Origin: Streptomyces sp. DvalAA-43
Lineage (GTDB): Bacteria; Actinomycetota; Actinomycetes; Streptomycetales; Streptomycetaceae
Assembly: GCF_900091725.1 (NCBI RefSeq)
Contig: NZ_FMBW01000064.1
Span: 62,001 to 126,000 of the forward strand
Direction: 5' to 3'
DNA: 64,000 bases
The notes beneath the pieces are model-generated. The model saw only the letters and a list, made by a program, of their open reading frames with translations, was not told where the DNA came from and searched no databases. The position numbers and the translations under genes are program-made. The first letter of the stretch is position 1; each line of letters starts with the position of its first letter. Positions 8,813 to 18,114 of this stretch are shown piece after piece.

Positions 8813-9490
8813 GCGGGAGCCCACCTCGGCCAGCCAGGCATCGGCGACGATCCGGTGGCCGAGGGGGCTCGGATGGACTCCGTCCCGGGCCAGCTCCGCG
8901 GCTGCCTTCGTCTGCGCGGCACGGCGCAGCGCGAGGTCGGCACGGACCACCTGGGCCCCGGTGGCCGCCGCGGCGCGCAGGACGGCTTCGGTACGGGGTG
9001 TCAGGTCCTCGAACCAGTCCTCCTGCTCCGGGGTGACCGGGAGCAGGAACGGGGTGATGACGACCAGTCGTGCGGAGAGACTGCGTGCGGTGTCCGCGAG
9101 GAGGCGGTCGAGGCAGGCCTCGAACTCGTCGACCGGGCTGAGGATTCCGCGGTCGTAGCGCCGCCAGGTGTCGTTGATGCCGATCTTGACCGTGACCACG
9201 GTGGGCCGGTGCTCGATGACGTCGGTGGCCCAGCGGGCTTCGAGGTCGTACACACGGTTGCCGTTGACGCCCCTGTTGATGACCACGGGGGCGGCTCCGT
9301 CGCCCGCCCTGTCGTGCAGGGTGCGTGCGATCTCCTGGACGTATCCGCTGCCGAGGGACGTGGCATCCGCCCGGTCGCGGCCCGCGTCGGTGATGGAGTC
9401 ACCGATGAACAGGAGGGTGTCCGTTTCCGTGATGTGCATGTCTGCTCTGCCGTCCTGAGGTGGGGATGGTGGGATGGGTGCCGCGCTCAT
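8771..9490 (-). CDS. SGNH/GDSL-family esterase
   Basis: 239 residues with the four SGNH blocks: block I GDSITDAGR (nucleophile Ser), block II NRGVNGNR (Gly), block III GINDTW (Asn) and block V DGVHPSPLGH (Asp-His). There is no signal peptide, so it should be cytoplasmic. Members near glycoside hydrolases often remove acetyl groups from sugars. The ATG at 9490 overlaps the stop of the isomerase gene (ATGA), and I use it. An ATG at 9439 (MHITETD) is the alternative and sits closer to where the fold begins. Its placement in a locus of lyases, fucosidase and sugar transporter suggests a deacetylase for imported oligosaccharides, which is inference. Confidence 0.85.
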   Translation of the reverse strand: MSAAPIPPSPPQDGRADMHITETDTLLFIGDSITDAGRDRADATSLGSGYVQEIARTLHDRAGDGAAPVVINRGVNGNRVYDLEARWATDVIEHRPTVVTVKIGINDTWRRYDRGILSPVDEFEACLDRLLADTARSLSARLVVITPFLLPVTPEQEDWFEDLTPRTEAVLRAAAATGAQVVRADLALRRAAQTKAAAELARDGVHPSPLGHRIVADAWLAEVGSRLLGQQGEAQPDLD

Positions 9491-10338
9491 CGGTGAGCCG
9501 CGACGCGCCGCAGCGTACCGGCCTCGCGCGCCAGTACGGCGGGGTCGTCGCCGGGCACGAACTCCAGGAGCGCGTCCAGCGGGACGCGTCGTGCGTTGAG
9601 CAGGTCGAAGACCTCGGACCAGAGGTCCGCCCGGTCGGCCAGCGGCAGTCGGTGATTTCCCGGCCACCACGAGAAGACATGCACCGCGCTGACCCGTTCG
9701 ACGAGTGCGCGGAGCCCCGCCAGCGCCTCCTCGGCGGGGGAGTTCTGCGGAGGCTGCCAGTAGGTGCGGAGGTTGTCCGCGCCCACCTCGTCCAGCAGCC
9801 GGACGGTGGAGGCGACGGTGTCAGTGAGGGTCCCGCCATGGAACTCCAGAGCGAGCTCCAGCCCGTGGTCCGCGGCGATCCGGGCCGCCTCCCGCAGTCC
9901 GGCGGCCGTCCCGCTCCGCTCCTGCGGTGTGGCGGCGTCCGATCCGGCTCCGCCCGCCCAGACCCGTACCCGCGGCGCGCCGAGAAGCGTCGCGGCGCGG
10001 GCGATCCCGGGGAATCCGGCCGTCTCCCCCGGTGCGGCGCGGAAGTACGAGCCGTACGAGCAGCAGGTGAGCCCGTGTCTGTCGGAGGCTTCGCGGGCCG
10101 AGCGGACGGTGTCTGGATCCCCCGGAGGCGCGTGCACGTCCGCTCCCCACTCGACCGCTTCCAGGCCCGCGTCCGCGGCGAGGCGCGCGACCTCGGCGGC
10201 GGGCAGCCGACGGAAGGTGACCGAGCAGATTCCCGGTCTGGTCACGGGAGTTCCCGACCCGGTCGGCGGGCTGTCCGGGGTGCGGTCCGCCGCGCCGCGC
10301 TCGCGCTCCGCGCGGTCACGGCTCTCCCTGCCTGTCAC
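9487..10338 (-). CDS. Sugar phosphate isomerase/epimerase-like TIM-barrel protein
   Basis: 283 residues. The pattern fits the AP-endonuclease-2/xylose isomerase-like barrel: EAVEWGADVH early, a central LALEFHGGTLTDT with the metal-ligand Glu, VHVFSW, and LLEFVPGDD near the end. Such proteins isomerise or epimerise sugars and inositols using a divalent metal. About 35 N-terminal residues (to GSGTPVTRPG) look disordered, so a later start is possible. It is translationally coupled to the SGNH gene by a 4-nt overlap. A terminator lies between it and the PL6 gene upstream, so it probably has its own promoter in the 100 nt before 10338. The substrate is unknown. Confidence 0.8.
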   Translation of the reverse strand: MTGRESRDRAERERGAADRTPDSPPTGSGTPVTRPGICSVTFRRLPAAEVARLAADAGLEAVEWGADVHAPPGDPDTVRSAREASDRHGLTCCSYGSYFRAAPGETAGFPGIARAATLLGAPRVRVWAGGAGSDAATPQERSGTAAGLREAARIAADHGLELALEFHGGTLTDTVASTVRLLDEVGADNLRTYWQPPQNSPAEEALAGLRALVERVSAVHVFSWWPGNHRLPLADRADLWSEVFDLLNARRVPLDALLEFVPGDDPAVLAREAGTLRRVAAHR

Positions 10339-10400
10339 AACACTCCTTCCTGCGGTCGCCGCGTGGCGGCGCGTCTCCCGCCCGGTCTCCGGTCGGGTGG

Positions 10401-10429
10401 GGGACGGCCCGCCCCGGGCGGGCCGTCCC
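10401..10429 (-). terminator. Terminator after PL6 lyase 1
   Basis: A perfect 14-bp inverted repeat, arms GGGACGGCCCGCCC (10401-10414) and its complement (10416-10429), lies 12 nt past the stop of the first PL6 gene on the minus strand. It separates the lyase transcripts from the isomerase/esterase pair. Confidence 0.75.
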
Positions 10430-10441
10430 GGTGAGGACGTA

Positions 10442-11869
10442 TCAGGCCGCGTTCGGCCCCACGTCCGCGGTCGTGAGGGGGTGACGGAGCGCGGCCGTGG
10501 TCGCGTACTCGTCGGCGCCGATGTCGCGCGTGCTGCCTCGCGAGTCGCCGTCGATGTCGTCGCTCACGCCCGGGTCGGCCAGCGTGGCCGCGCCGATCGC
10601 CGGGCTGCCGGCGGACAGCCGGGCCACGCCGTCCGTGCCCGTCACCAGCTTCGGGTCGACACGGGTGTAACCACCCGACGGCGCGTTGCCGTTGGACGCC
10701 GCACCCCACAGGATGTTGCTCTGCCAGGTGAAGTTGGTCGTCGTCCCCATCGCGACCAGGCTCCCCGAGTCGCCGACGAGCAGGTTGTCGGCGATGACCA
10801 CGTCCCGGGGCTCGTAGGCCCGGCTCTCGCCGGAGAGCATGCTGGAGTTGCCGAACAGGGTGTTGTGCACGATCACCGCGCGGTCGCAGGCGTCGTTGCC
10901 CCGCCGCTCGTCCTGCGTCTCGCCCGAGTTGTGGTCGCGGGTGGTGCCGCTGCCGACGACCAGGGCCCGCTTCGAGAGTCCGGCGAGGTAGTTGTTGACG
11001 ATCAGGTGGTCGTTGCCGTAGAGCCGCACGCCCTCCTCTCCGCCGATCAGGTAGTTGCTCTCCACCCGGGAGCGGTTGCCGTGGCGGAGCACGATCCCGC
11101 CGCGGCTGTCGCGGATGGTGTTGTACCGGATGATGTTGTCGGAGGACTTCACCGAGATGGCCTCGGGGTCGCCGTTGGCACGCTCGAACAGGTTGTACTC
11201 CACGACCGCGTTCGCGGCGGACAGCGCCCGCCCGCTGACGCCGAGGCGGATGCACTCGCCGCCGTTGTCCCCGGCGAAACTGTGGTCGGAGAAGTAGTTC
11301 CGCAGGATGTGGGTGTTCTGGGCCATGTCGGTCGAGCCCGGACCGTCGACGATCAGGAAGATGCCCGTGGTCGTCTTGTTGTGGAAGTGGTTCCGGTCGA
11401 TCTTCGTGCTGTTCGCCCGTACGACGACCCAGTACGGGTCGCCGTCGTCCGCGTGCTGGAAGTCGTTGCGGGTCAGCCGGATCGACGAGCAGTTCACCGG
11501 GATCTCCAGCGTGGTGCTCTGCCGGAAGGCGAAGCCACTGACGGTGATGTTGCTCGAATCGGCGAAGACGAAGCTGCGCTCGCCCTTGAGCACCACGCCG
11601 CCGCGGGACTTGGCCACGATGGTGATCGGCGCGGCGCCGGTGCCGTTCTTGCCGGAGACGTTGATGGCGCCGCCCGACGGGACGGTGTACGTGCCGTCGG
11701 CCACGACGATCCGGTCGCCGGGTGCGGCGCTGTTGATCGCGCTCTGGAGTGCGGCCAGGCTGCTGACCGGTGTGTCGGCCGCCGAGGCGTCGACCGACAT
11801 CGAGGTGGTGAGGGGCACGGCGGCGAGTGCTGCCACCGCGGTGCCCCTGAGGAACGTGCGTCGTTGCAT
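10442..11869 (-). CDS. Secreted polysaccharide lyase family 6 (alginate lyase / chondroitinase B type), copy 1
   Basis: 475 residues. The N terminus MQRRTFLRGTAVAALAAVP is a Tat-type signal. The body is a right-handed beta-helix: repeating short strands with Asn-rich turns (NITVSGF, SSIRLTRNDF, TKIDRNHF, NIIRYNTI). The PL6 active-site block is clear: NGDPEAISVKSS with K241, then LRHGNR with R262. The 21-residue spacing equals that of Lys250 and Arg271 in Pedobacter chondroitinase B. PL6 enzymes cleave alginate or dermatan sulfate by beta-elimination, and the sequence alone does not decide which. A paralogue follows upstream, and both lie beside a fucosidase and a sugar transporter. Nothing is missing from the catalytic block. 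Confidence 0.88.
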   Translation of the reverse strand: MQRRTFLRGTAVAALAAVPLTTSMSVDASAADTPVSSLAALQSAINSAAPGDRIVVADGTYTVPSGGAINVSGKNGTGAAPITIVAKSRGGVVLKGERSFVFADSSNITVSGFAFRQSTTLEIPVNCSSIRLTRNDFQHADDGDPYWVVVRANSTKIDRNHFHNKTTTGIFLIVDGPGSTDMAQNTHILRNYFSDHSFAGDNGGECIRLGVSGRALSAANAVVEYNLFERANGDPEAISVKSSDNIIRYNTIRDSRGGIVLRHGNRSRVESNYLIGGEEGVRLYGNDHLIVNNYLAGLSKRALVVGSGTTRDHNSGETQDERRGNDACDRAVIVHNTLFGNSSMLSGESRAYEPRDVVIADNLLVGDSGSLVAMGTTTNFTWQSNILWGAASNGNAPSGGYTRVDPKLVTGTDGVARLSAGSPAIGAATLADPGVSDDIDGDSRGSTRDIGADEYATTAALRHPLTTADVGPNAA

Positions 11870-11948
11870 GATGCCTCCTGTGGCGACGAGTACATGACGG
11901 GCCGGTCCGTACAGCCCCCGCGCTGGACGGACCGGCTGTTCGACGGTG

Positions 11949-11982
11949 GGGACAGCCGGGGGCGGACCGGACCGGCTGTCCC
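11949..11982 (-). terminator. Terminator after PL6 lyase 2
   Basis: Arms GGGACAGCCGG (11949-11959) and CCGGCTGTCCC (11972-11982) form an 11-bp stem with a 12-nt loop, 14 nt beyond the stop of the second PL6 gene. It implies that the two lyases need not share one transcript. Confidence 0.6.
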
Positions 11983-11996
11983 TCTCGGGCGGGTTG

Positions 11997-13430
11997 TCAG
12001 CGGGCGTGGGGGCCGACGTCGGCCGGGGTCAGCGGCCGGTACCGGGGCGCCCGCTTCGCGTACTCGTCCGCACCCACGTCCTGTCGACGGCCGCGCGGGT
12101 CCCCGTCGATGTCGTGGGTGACCGGTGACGGCCGGAGCGTGCCCGCACCGATCGCCGGGCTGCCCGCGGAGAGCCGGGCCACACCGTCCGTGCCCGTCAC
12201 CAGCTTCGGGTCGACACGGGTGTATCCACCGGACGGGATGTTGCCGTCGGCGGCGGACCCCCACAGGATGTTGCCGGACCAGGCGAACCGTACGGTGTTG
12301 GCCATCGCGACCAGTTCGCCCGAGTCACCGACGAACAGGTTGTCCGCGACGGTCACATCGCGCGGCTCGTGGGGGCGCTGGCTCTCGCCGGAGAGTGTGC
12401 CGTTGTTGTTCACCAGGGTGTTGTACGCGATGAGGACCCGGTCGGGCGCGTCGTTGCCGCGGCGCGTGTCGGGTGACTCGCCGGGCAGGTGGTCGCGCTC
12501 CGAACCGCTGCCGATCACCATGGCCCGCCCGGACAGACCGGCGAGGTGGTTGTTGACGATCACATGGTCGTTGCCGTAGATCCGCACGCCTTCCGTGCCG
12601 GCGAGGAGGTGGTTGCCCTCGACCCGGTTGCGGTTGCCGTGCCGCAGGACGATGCCGCCGAAGCTGTCGCGGATGGTGTTGTGCCGGATGACGTTGTCCG
12701 AGCTCTTCACGGAGATGGCCTCCGGGTCGCCGTTGGCGCGCTCGAACAGGTTGTACTCCACGATCGCGTGGGCGCTGGACAGGGCCCGGGGGCTGACACC
12801 TAGCCGGATCGGCTCTCCGCCGTTGTCCCCGGGGAAGGTGTGGTCGGAGAAGTAGTTCCGGAAGATGTGGACGCGCTGCGCCATCTCCTCCGTGCCCGCG
12901 CCCTCGATGCCGAGGTAGATGCCGAGTGTGGACTTGCCGTGGAAGTGGTTGTGGTCGACCTTGCTGTCGTCCGCGCGCACCATCACCCAGTGCACGCCCT
13001 CGATGTCGGCGAGCTGGAAGTCGTTGCGGGTCAGCCTGATGTGCGAGCAGGTCGGGGGGATGTCCAGGGTGGTGCTCTGGCGGAAGGAGAAGCCGCTGAG
13101 CGTGATGTGGCTGGAGCCGTCGAGGACGAAGCTCTGCTCGCCGTCGAGGACGACGCCGCCGCGGGTCCGGGCGACGACGGTGATGGGCGCGCGCCCGGTG
13201 CCCTGCTTGTTCCTGATGGTGAGGGGCCGGTCCGACGGGACGGTGTAGGTGCCGTCGGCCACGACGATGCGGTCACCCGGCCGGGCCCGGTCGATGGCGG
13301 CCTGGAGCTCGTCCAGCGAACCGACGGTGGCCGGGGCCGCCGTGGCGCTCGCGGTCAGGAGACCTCCGGTGGGGGCGACGGCCAGCGTCGCCCCTGCTGC
13401 GGTGCCCATGAGGAACGTGCGGCGTTGCAT
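11997..13430 (-). CDS. Secreted polysaccharide lyase family 6, copy 2
   Basis: 477 residues, paralogous to the adjacent copy along its whole length. It has its own Tat signal (MQRRTFLMGTAAGATLAVAP) and the same catalytic block, NGDPEAISVKSS with K242 and LRHGN with R263. Differences cluster in substrate-facing turns (for example IEGVHWVMVRADDSK against DGDPYWVVVRANSTK), so the two may differ in subsite preference or in endo/exo mode. The C-terminal segment VDPKLVTGTDGVARLSAG is the same in both proteins, and the DNA there is nearly the same too. It should act outside the cell on an acidic polysaccharide. The exact polymer cannot be told from sequence. Confidence 0.88.
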   Translation of the reverse strand: MQRRTFLMGTAAGATLAVAPTGGLLTASATAAPATVGSLDELQAAIDRARPGDRIVVADGTYTVPSDRPLTIRNKQGTGRAPITVVARTRGGVVLDGEQSFVLDGSSHITLSGFSFRQSTTLDIPPTCSHIRLTRNDFQLADIEGVHWVMVRADDSKVDHNHFHGKSTLGIYLGIEGAGTEEMAQRVHIFRNYFSDHTFPGDNGGEPIRLGVSPRALSSAHAIVEYNLFERANGDPEAISVKSSDNVIRHNTIRDSFGGIVLRHGNRNRVEGNHLLAGTEGVRIYGNDHVIVNNHLAGLSGRAMVIGSGSERDHLPGESPDTRRGNDAPDRVLIAYNTLVNNNGTLSGESQRPHEPRDVTVADNLFVGDSGELVAMANTVRFAWSGNILWGSAADGNIPSGGYTRVDPKLVTGTDGVARLSAGSPAIGAGTLRPSPVTHDIDGDPRGRRQDVGADEYAKRAPRYRPLTPADVGPHAR

Positions 13431-13476
13431 GATGCCTCCGTGAGTGTGGTGGTGGATCGAGGGGGCCGGGCCTGTA

Positions 13477-14820
13477 TCAGCCGTCGGCCCGGTCGGCCGG
13501 GGTGTCCAGGAAGAGTTCGATGACGGGCACGGGGGTGTCGGGGCGCTGGACGGGGATTTCGAGGGTGAGCGTCCCGGCGGGCTGCCCGCCCATTTCGGTG
13601 TTCTGCGCGGGCCGGTCCGGGTCGATGTGGACCTGGCCGATCTCCGAGGCGTCGTTCAGCAGCTGGGCGTAGCGCACCCGGCCGGCGAGTCCCGGCAGGT
13701 GGAGATGGCGCAGCGGCCAGGCCAGCAGGTGGACGTAGAGCCGGTCGCCGCGCTGGGTGTACCGGCATTCGGCGGGCGCGGTGTACGGGGACGGGCCGCA
13801 GCCGCGGACCGACCGTTCGTGCAGGTCCATCCACCGGCCGATCTCGCCGAGGACGGCGACGGCGCGCGGTTCGAGGTCGCCGCGGCCGGTCGGGCCGACG
13901 TTGAGCAACAGGTTGCCGCCCTTGGACACCCCGTCGACGAGCATGCGGATCAGCAGGTCCGCGCTCTTGTGGTCCAGGTTGTCGCGGTCGTAGCCCCAGC
14001 TTCCGTTGAGCGTCTGGCACGCCTCCCACAGCACGGGCTGCCCGTCCTTGGTCATGGGACCGGAGGGCTGGTACTGCTCGGGGGTGATGAAGTCGCCGGG
14101 CAGGCCGGTCCGGTCGTTGACGAGCACATGCGGCTGGAGCTCGCGGACCGTCTCCAGCAGCTTCGGGGAGTCCCAGTCGTCCGGGCCCTTGCCGCCCCAC
14201 CAGGTGCGGCCCGCGTACGAGAAGTCGAAGAAAAGGTAGTCGACGCGTCCGAAGGAGGTGAGCAGTTCGCGGACCTGGCCGTGCAGATAGCGCTGGTAGT
14301 CGCGGATGTCGCGGTCGGCGGCCGCGGCCTTGAACTCCTCGTCGTCGCGCTGGGGGTGGGTGCCGTCCACGGGGAAGGACGGGTGGTGCCAGTCGATGAG
14401 GGAGTAGTAGAGGCCGACCTTGAGCCCTTCGGCGCGGCACGCCTCGACGAACGGCCCGACGAGGTCGCGGCCGTGCGGGGTGTTGGTGACCTTGTACTCG
14501 GTGAGGGCGCTGTCCCACAGGCAGAAGCCGTCGTGGTGCTTGGTGGTCAGGACGACGTACCGCATGCCCGCCGCCCTGGCCGCCCTGGCCCACTGGACCG
14601 GGTCGTAGCGGTCGGGGTCGAAGTGGTCGAAGTAGACCTGGTACTGCTCGTCGGTCAGCTTCTCCCGGTTCTTGACCCACTCGTGCCGTGCGGCGAGCGA
14701 GTACAGGCCCCAGTGGACGAACATGCCGAACCGGTCGGTGGTGAACCAGGTCGTGTCCGGGCCCGGTGCGGGTGCCGGGGAAGCGGGGGGCGCTGACGGG
14801 GTCTCGGCGCTCGGGGTCAT
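13477..14820 (-). CDS. Alpha-L-fucosidase, GH29 family
   Basis: 447 residues. GH29 landmarks are FVHWG (34-38), TTKHHDGFCLW (92-102), GLYYSLIDWH, and RVDYLFFDF with D199 in the nucleophile position. NVGPTGRGDL follows, and a C-terminal beta-rich segment ends the chain. There is no signal peptide, so unlike the lyases it probably works inside the cell on imported oligosaccharides. The ATG at 14820 has AAGGA 11 nt upstream. The frame stays open further upstream, but that part lacks family features. It is the last gene of the transporter operon (98 nt after the inner permease). A retaining hydrolase releasing L-fucose or a related 6-deoxy sugar is expected. Confidence 0.9.
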   Translation of the reverse strand: MTPSAETPSAPPASPAPAPGPDTTWFTTDRFGMFVHWGLYSLAARHEWVKNREKLTDEQYQVYFDHFDPDRYDPVQWARAARAAGMRYVVLTTKHHDGFCLWDSALTEYKVTNTPHGRDLVGPFVEACRAEGLKVGLYYSLIDWHHPSFPVDGTHPQRDDEEFKAAAADRDIRDYQRYLHGQVRELLTSFGRVDYLFFDFSYAGRTWWGGKGPDDWDSPKLLETVRELQPHVLVNDRTGLPGDFITPEQYQPSGPMTKDGQPVLWEACQTLNGSWGYDRDNLDHKSADLLIRMLVDGVSKGGNLLLNVGPTGRGDLEPRAVAVLGEIGRWMDLHERSVRGCGPSPYTAPAECRYTQRGDRLYVHLLAWPLRHLHLPGLAGRVRYAQLLNDASEIGQVHIDPDRPAQNTEMGGQPAGTLTLEIPVQRPDTPVPVIELFLDTPADRADG

Positions 14821-14918
14821 GGGGCATCGTTCCTTGTCGTCGGCGTCCGGTGGCGTGCCCGGTGCGCTGTCGGAGGGCTGGTGGTACGGGGGGCGGGGAA
14901 GGGGGACGGCCTGCCGGG

Positions 14919-15785
14919 TCAGCCCTTCAGGGCACCGGACGACAGACCGTGCACGAAGGAACGCTGGAAGAACAGGAAGACGATCACGGAGGGGAGCAGG
15001 GCCAGCAGCGAGGCGGCCATCACCACTCCGGGGGTCACGGCGGGGTCGATCCGCAGGGTGCGCAGCGCCAGCGGGAGCGTGTACGAGGAGGAGTCGGTGG
15101 AGACCAGGAGGGGCAGCAGGTACTGGTCCCAGATCATGGTGAAGCCGAAGACTCCGATGACGCCGAGCGCGGGCTTGCACATCGGCAGGATGATCTGGGC
15201 GAAGATGCGCAGGTCGCCGGCGCCGTCGATCCGGGCGGCCTCTTCGAGTTCCCGGGGGACGTCCTTCATGAACTCGGTCATCACGAGGATGGAGAATCCC
15301 CAGGCGCCCAGCGGGACGATCATTCCGGCCAGGGTGCCGATGAGGTTGAAGTGGACGACCGGCAGATCGGAGAGGATCAAGGAGAGCGGGAGAGCCAGGA
15401 TCTCCTCGGGCAGCATCAGCGTCGCCAGGATGGCGACGAGCACCACGGTCATCCCCGGGAAGACCTTCCTGGCCAGCGCGTACCCGGCGAGGACGGAGAC
15501 GGCCACCTGGAGCAGCAGCCCGAAGCCGACCACGAAGAACGAGTTCAGCAGGTACGCGAGGACGCCCTGGTCGAAGGCGATCTTGAAGTTGTCCAGCGTG
15601 GCGCCCGTGGGGACGATGCTCAGCTGGGTCGGGTCCTTGACATGCCCGAAGGCGCTGACCAGCAGGGCCAGCAGCGGCCCGGCGAAGACGATGAGGACCA
15701 GCAGGTAGGTGACGGCCTTCAGGATCCGCCCGCCCGGACTCCTGCTCTCCGTCAGGCCCAGCGCGGTCTCGGTCGGCGCGTTCAT
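14919..15785 (-). CDS. Carbohydrate ABC transporter permease (MalG type)
   Basis: 288 residues with six hydrophobic helices. The EAA loop is LEEAARIDGAGDLRIFAQIILP, the standard contact site for the ATPase. No ATPase gene is in this locus. Sugar transporters of Streptomyces commonly share the general ATPase MsiK encoded elsewhere, which is the likely case here. It is coupled to the other permease by an ATGA overlap (15782-15785). Confidence 0.92.
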   Translation of the reverse strand: MNAPTETALGLTESRSPGGRILKAVTYLLVLIVFAGPLLALLVSAFGHVKDPTQLSIVPTGATLDNFKIAFDQGVLAYLLNSFFVVGFGLLLQVAVSVLAGYALARKVFPGMTVVLVAILATLMLPEEILALPLSLILSDLPVVHFNLIGTLAGMIVPLGAWGFSILVMTEFMKDVPRELEEAARIDGAGDLRIFAQIILPMCKPALGVIGVFGFTMIWDQYLLPLLVSTDSSSYTLPLALRTLRIDPAVTPGVVMAASLLALLPSVIVFLFFQRSFVHGLSSGALKG

Positions 15786-16753
15786 TTGCTCTCTCTCCGT
15801 CGCAGCAGGTGGACGACGACTGTCAGGATCAGCGTCGCGAGGAACAGCAGGACGGCTCCCGCCGCGCCGACGCCGAGTCTGTTCTGCTCAAGACCGAGCT
15901 TGTAGATCAGGGTCATCACGACCTCGGTGGAGCCGTCGGGCCCGCCGTTGGTGAGCAGGAACACCTCGGTGAACACCCGCAGTCCGCGGATCGCGGCGAG
16001 GATGAACAGGATCGAGAACACCGACCGCAGTCCGGGCACGGTCACGTGCCAGACCCGCTGGCGCCTGGAGGCGCCGTCGACCTTCGCGGCCTCGTACAGA
16101 CCGCGGTCCACACTGGTGAGACCGGCGAGGAAGATCATCATGTCGTAGGGGGCGCCCCGCCAGATGCCGGTGAGCATGATGGAGGCCATCGACGAGTCGG
16201 GGTCGTTGATGAATCCCGAAGGGCCGAATCCCACCAGGCCGAGGAGGGAGTTGAGCATGCCGTCCGCGGTCGGGTGGTACATGATCCGCCAGAGTTCGGC
16301 GACGACGGCGATCGGCACCACCACCGGCAGGAACGCCGCGGAGCGCACGAATCCCAGCCGACGGCCCTGGCCCTCCATCAGCAGGGCGAGTGCCAGGCCG
16401 AGGGCCATCGATCCGGCCGTCTGCCCGACGGCGAGGACGATGGTGTGCCAGGCGGCCTCGCGGAAGCCGGCGGACTGGAGCACCGTGGCGTAGTTCTCGG
16501 TGCCGACCCACTTGTTGCCGAGGTAGGGCTGAACGTCCTGGAAGGACATGGTCAGCGCGCTGACCATGGGGATGAACTTGAAGTACAGGAAGAGGAGCAG
16601 TGCCGGGGCGAGGAACAGCCACGGCGTCCACCACCGGCCCGCCCGGCGGTCGTGCCCGCGGCGGCCGGCGCCGCCGCCGGCCGTGCGGCCCGTTTTCCGG
16701 GTGGCGGGCCCGGCCGCCGGGAGGGCGGCCGGATCCGCCTGGTCAAGACTCAT
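15782..16753 (-). CDS. Carbohydrate ABC transporter permease (MalF type)
   Basis: 323 residues. A charged N-terminal tail of about 40 residues precedes the first helix (WWTPWLFLAPALLLFLYFKF). Further helices and an EAA loop (YEAAKVDGASRRQRVWHVTVPGL, in parts) follow. It pairs with the MalG-type subunit to form the channel for the sugar captured by the lipoprotein encoded upstream. The ATG at 16753 overlaps the stop of the binding protein (ATGA). A longer open frame upstream is only a shadow of the binding-protein gene. Confidence 0.92.
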   Translation of the reverse strand: MSLDQADPAALPAAGPATRKTGRTAGGGAGRRGHDRRAGRWWTPWLFLAPALLLFLYFKFIPMVSALTMSFQDVQPYLGNKWVGTENYATVLQSAGFREAAWHTIVLAVGQTAGSMALGLALALLMEGQGRRLGFVRSAAFLPVVVPIAVVAELWRIMYHPTADGMLNSLLGLVGFGPSGFINDPDSSMASIMLTGIWRGAPYDMMIFLAGLTSVDRGLYEAAKVDGASRRQRVWHVTVPGLRSVFSILFILAAIRGLRVFTEVFLLTNGGPDGSTEVVMTLIYKLGLEQNRLGVGAAGAVLLFLATLILTVVVHLLRRRESK

Positions 16754-18078
16754 GACGCGGCGATTCCCTGTTCCTTGAGGATGTCGGCGAGCTGCTTGTC
16801 GAGCTCCTTGAGCTTGGTCCCGGTGTCCAGGTCGCAGTCGGCCATCAGCGCGTTGACGGCGTCGGCGGTCGTCTGCCGCACCGGGGTCCAGTTCGGGATG
16901 GACGGCGCGTACCGGCCGGAGCTCTGGTAGATCTCCGCGTAGGTCTTCCAGCGGGGGTCGGGACGAACCTGGGAGATGTCCACCGTCTTGTTGACGGGCA
17001 GCTGCACGGTGAAGCCGGTCTCCCCCTCCATGCCGGTCTTCTGGCCCTCGGCGGAGAGCGCGAAGTCGGCGAAGGCGTCCTGGCCCGCCATGTTCTCGGA
17101 GCCGGCCATCAGGTAGACGGACCCGCCCTCGGCGAGCACGGTGGCGTCCTTCGGCCCCTTGGGCATCGGCACGACCTCGTACTTGTCCTTGCCGAGGGTC
17201 TCGTCGAAGCGGGGCAGCAGATACGGGCCGACGACGAACATGCCGGTCCGGCCTGCCTCGAACGTCTCGTTCGTGGGCGGGGTCTCCATGGTCACGGCGC
17301 CCGGCTGGATGACCTTGTTCTTGCAGCCGAGGTCGCGGAACCACTGCACGGCCTGGACCGATTCCTTGGTGGTCATCGCGGGCTTGTACTTTCCGTCACC
17401 GGCCCCGGTGATGAAGTCCCCGCCCGCCGCCCAGAGGAAGTTGGAGAAGTACCAGGAGGCGTATCCGCGCTTGGTGGACAGCGGAGCGGCGAGACCGTAG
17501 GTGTTGTTCTTGCCGTCGCCGTCGGGGTCCTTGGTGGTGAAGGCCTCGGCCATGGCGGCGAAGTCGTCCCAGCTCTTCGGGGCTTCGAGCTTCAGCTTCT
17601 CCCGCCAGTCCTTGCGGATGAGCAGCGCGGACGCCTGGGCCGAGTACGGCAGGCCGAACTGCTTGCCGTCCACGCTCTTGCCGGAGTCCAGCCCCTGGCC
17701 GACGACCTGCTTGCTGTTCTTGATCTTGTCCAGGTCGATCTCCCGGAGGAGACCCTGGCTGTGCATGGCGCCGAGCTGCGTCACATCGTTCAGGACGATG
17801 TCGGGCAGGTTCTTCTGCGCGGCCCGCTGCTGCAGCTTGGTCTCGAAGTCGTCGAAGATCGCCGTGACCTTGACCTTGAAGCCCGTGGCCTTCTCGAAGG
17901 CGGCGGCGAGCTTGAGGGTCCCCTGCTCCCCCGGTCCGCCCGGTGTCGTCCGGGTCCACAGTTCGAGCGGTGCCTTCGAGTTCTGCTTGGCATCCACTCC
18001 CGCAGGCCCTGATGTACAGCTGGTGAGGACCAGAGCGGAAGCGAGAACACCCGCACCGATCCACCGCGTTCTCTGCAT
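16750..18078 (-). CDS. Sugar ABC transporter substrate-binding lipoprotein
   Basis: 442 residues. The signal MQRTRWIGAGVLASALVLTSC has lipobox LTSC, so the protein is anchored on the outer face of the membrane. The fold is that of family-1 extracellular binding proteins: LELWTRTTPGGPGEQ, KATGFKVKVTAIF, DIVLNDVTQLG, a DPDGDGKNNTYGLAAP loop resembling a calcium site, and GYASWYFSNFLWAAGG. The start at 18078 has AGGAG five nt upstream. It is the first gene of the operon SBP-MalF-MalG-fucosidase and lies behind a promoter with a LacI-type palindrome. The ligand is probably an oligosaccharide made by the PL6 lyases or a fucose-bearing glycan, by context only. Confidence 0.9.
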   Translation of the reverse strand: MQRTRWIGAGVLASALVLTSCTSGPAGVDAKQNSKAPLELWTRTTPGGPGEQGTLKLAAAFEKATGFKVKVTAIFDDFETKLQQRAAQKNLPDIVLNDVTQLGAMHSQGLLREIDLDKIKNSKQVVGQGLDSGKSVDGKQFGLPYSAQASALLIRKDWREKLKLEAPKSWDDFAAMAEAFTTKDPDGDGKNNTYGLAAPLSTKRGYASWYFSNFLWAAGGDFITGAGDGKYKPAMTTKESVQAVQWFRDLGCKNKVIQPGAVTMETPPTNETFEAGRTGMFVVGPYLLPRFDETLGKDKYEVVPMPKGPKDATVLAEGGSVYLMAGSENMAGQDAFADFALSAEGQKTGMEGETGFTVQLPVNKTVDISQVRPDPRWKTYAEIYQSSGRYAPSIPNWTPVRQTTADAVNALMADCDLDTGTKLKELDKQLADILKEQGIAAS

Positions 18079-18114
18079 GACAACTCCTGTTTTCGCCGCA
18101 TCACAGCTGGCCTG

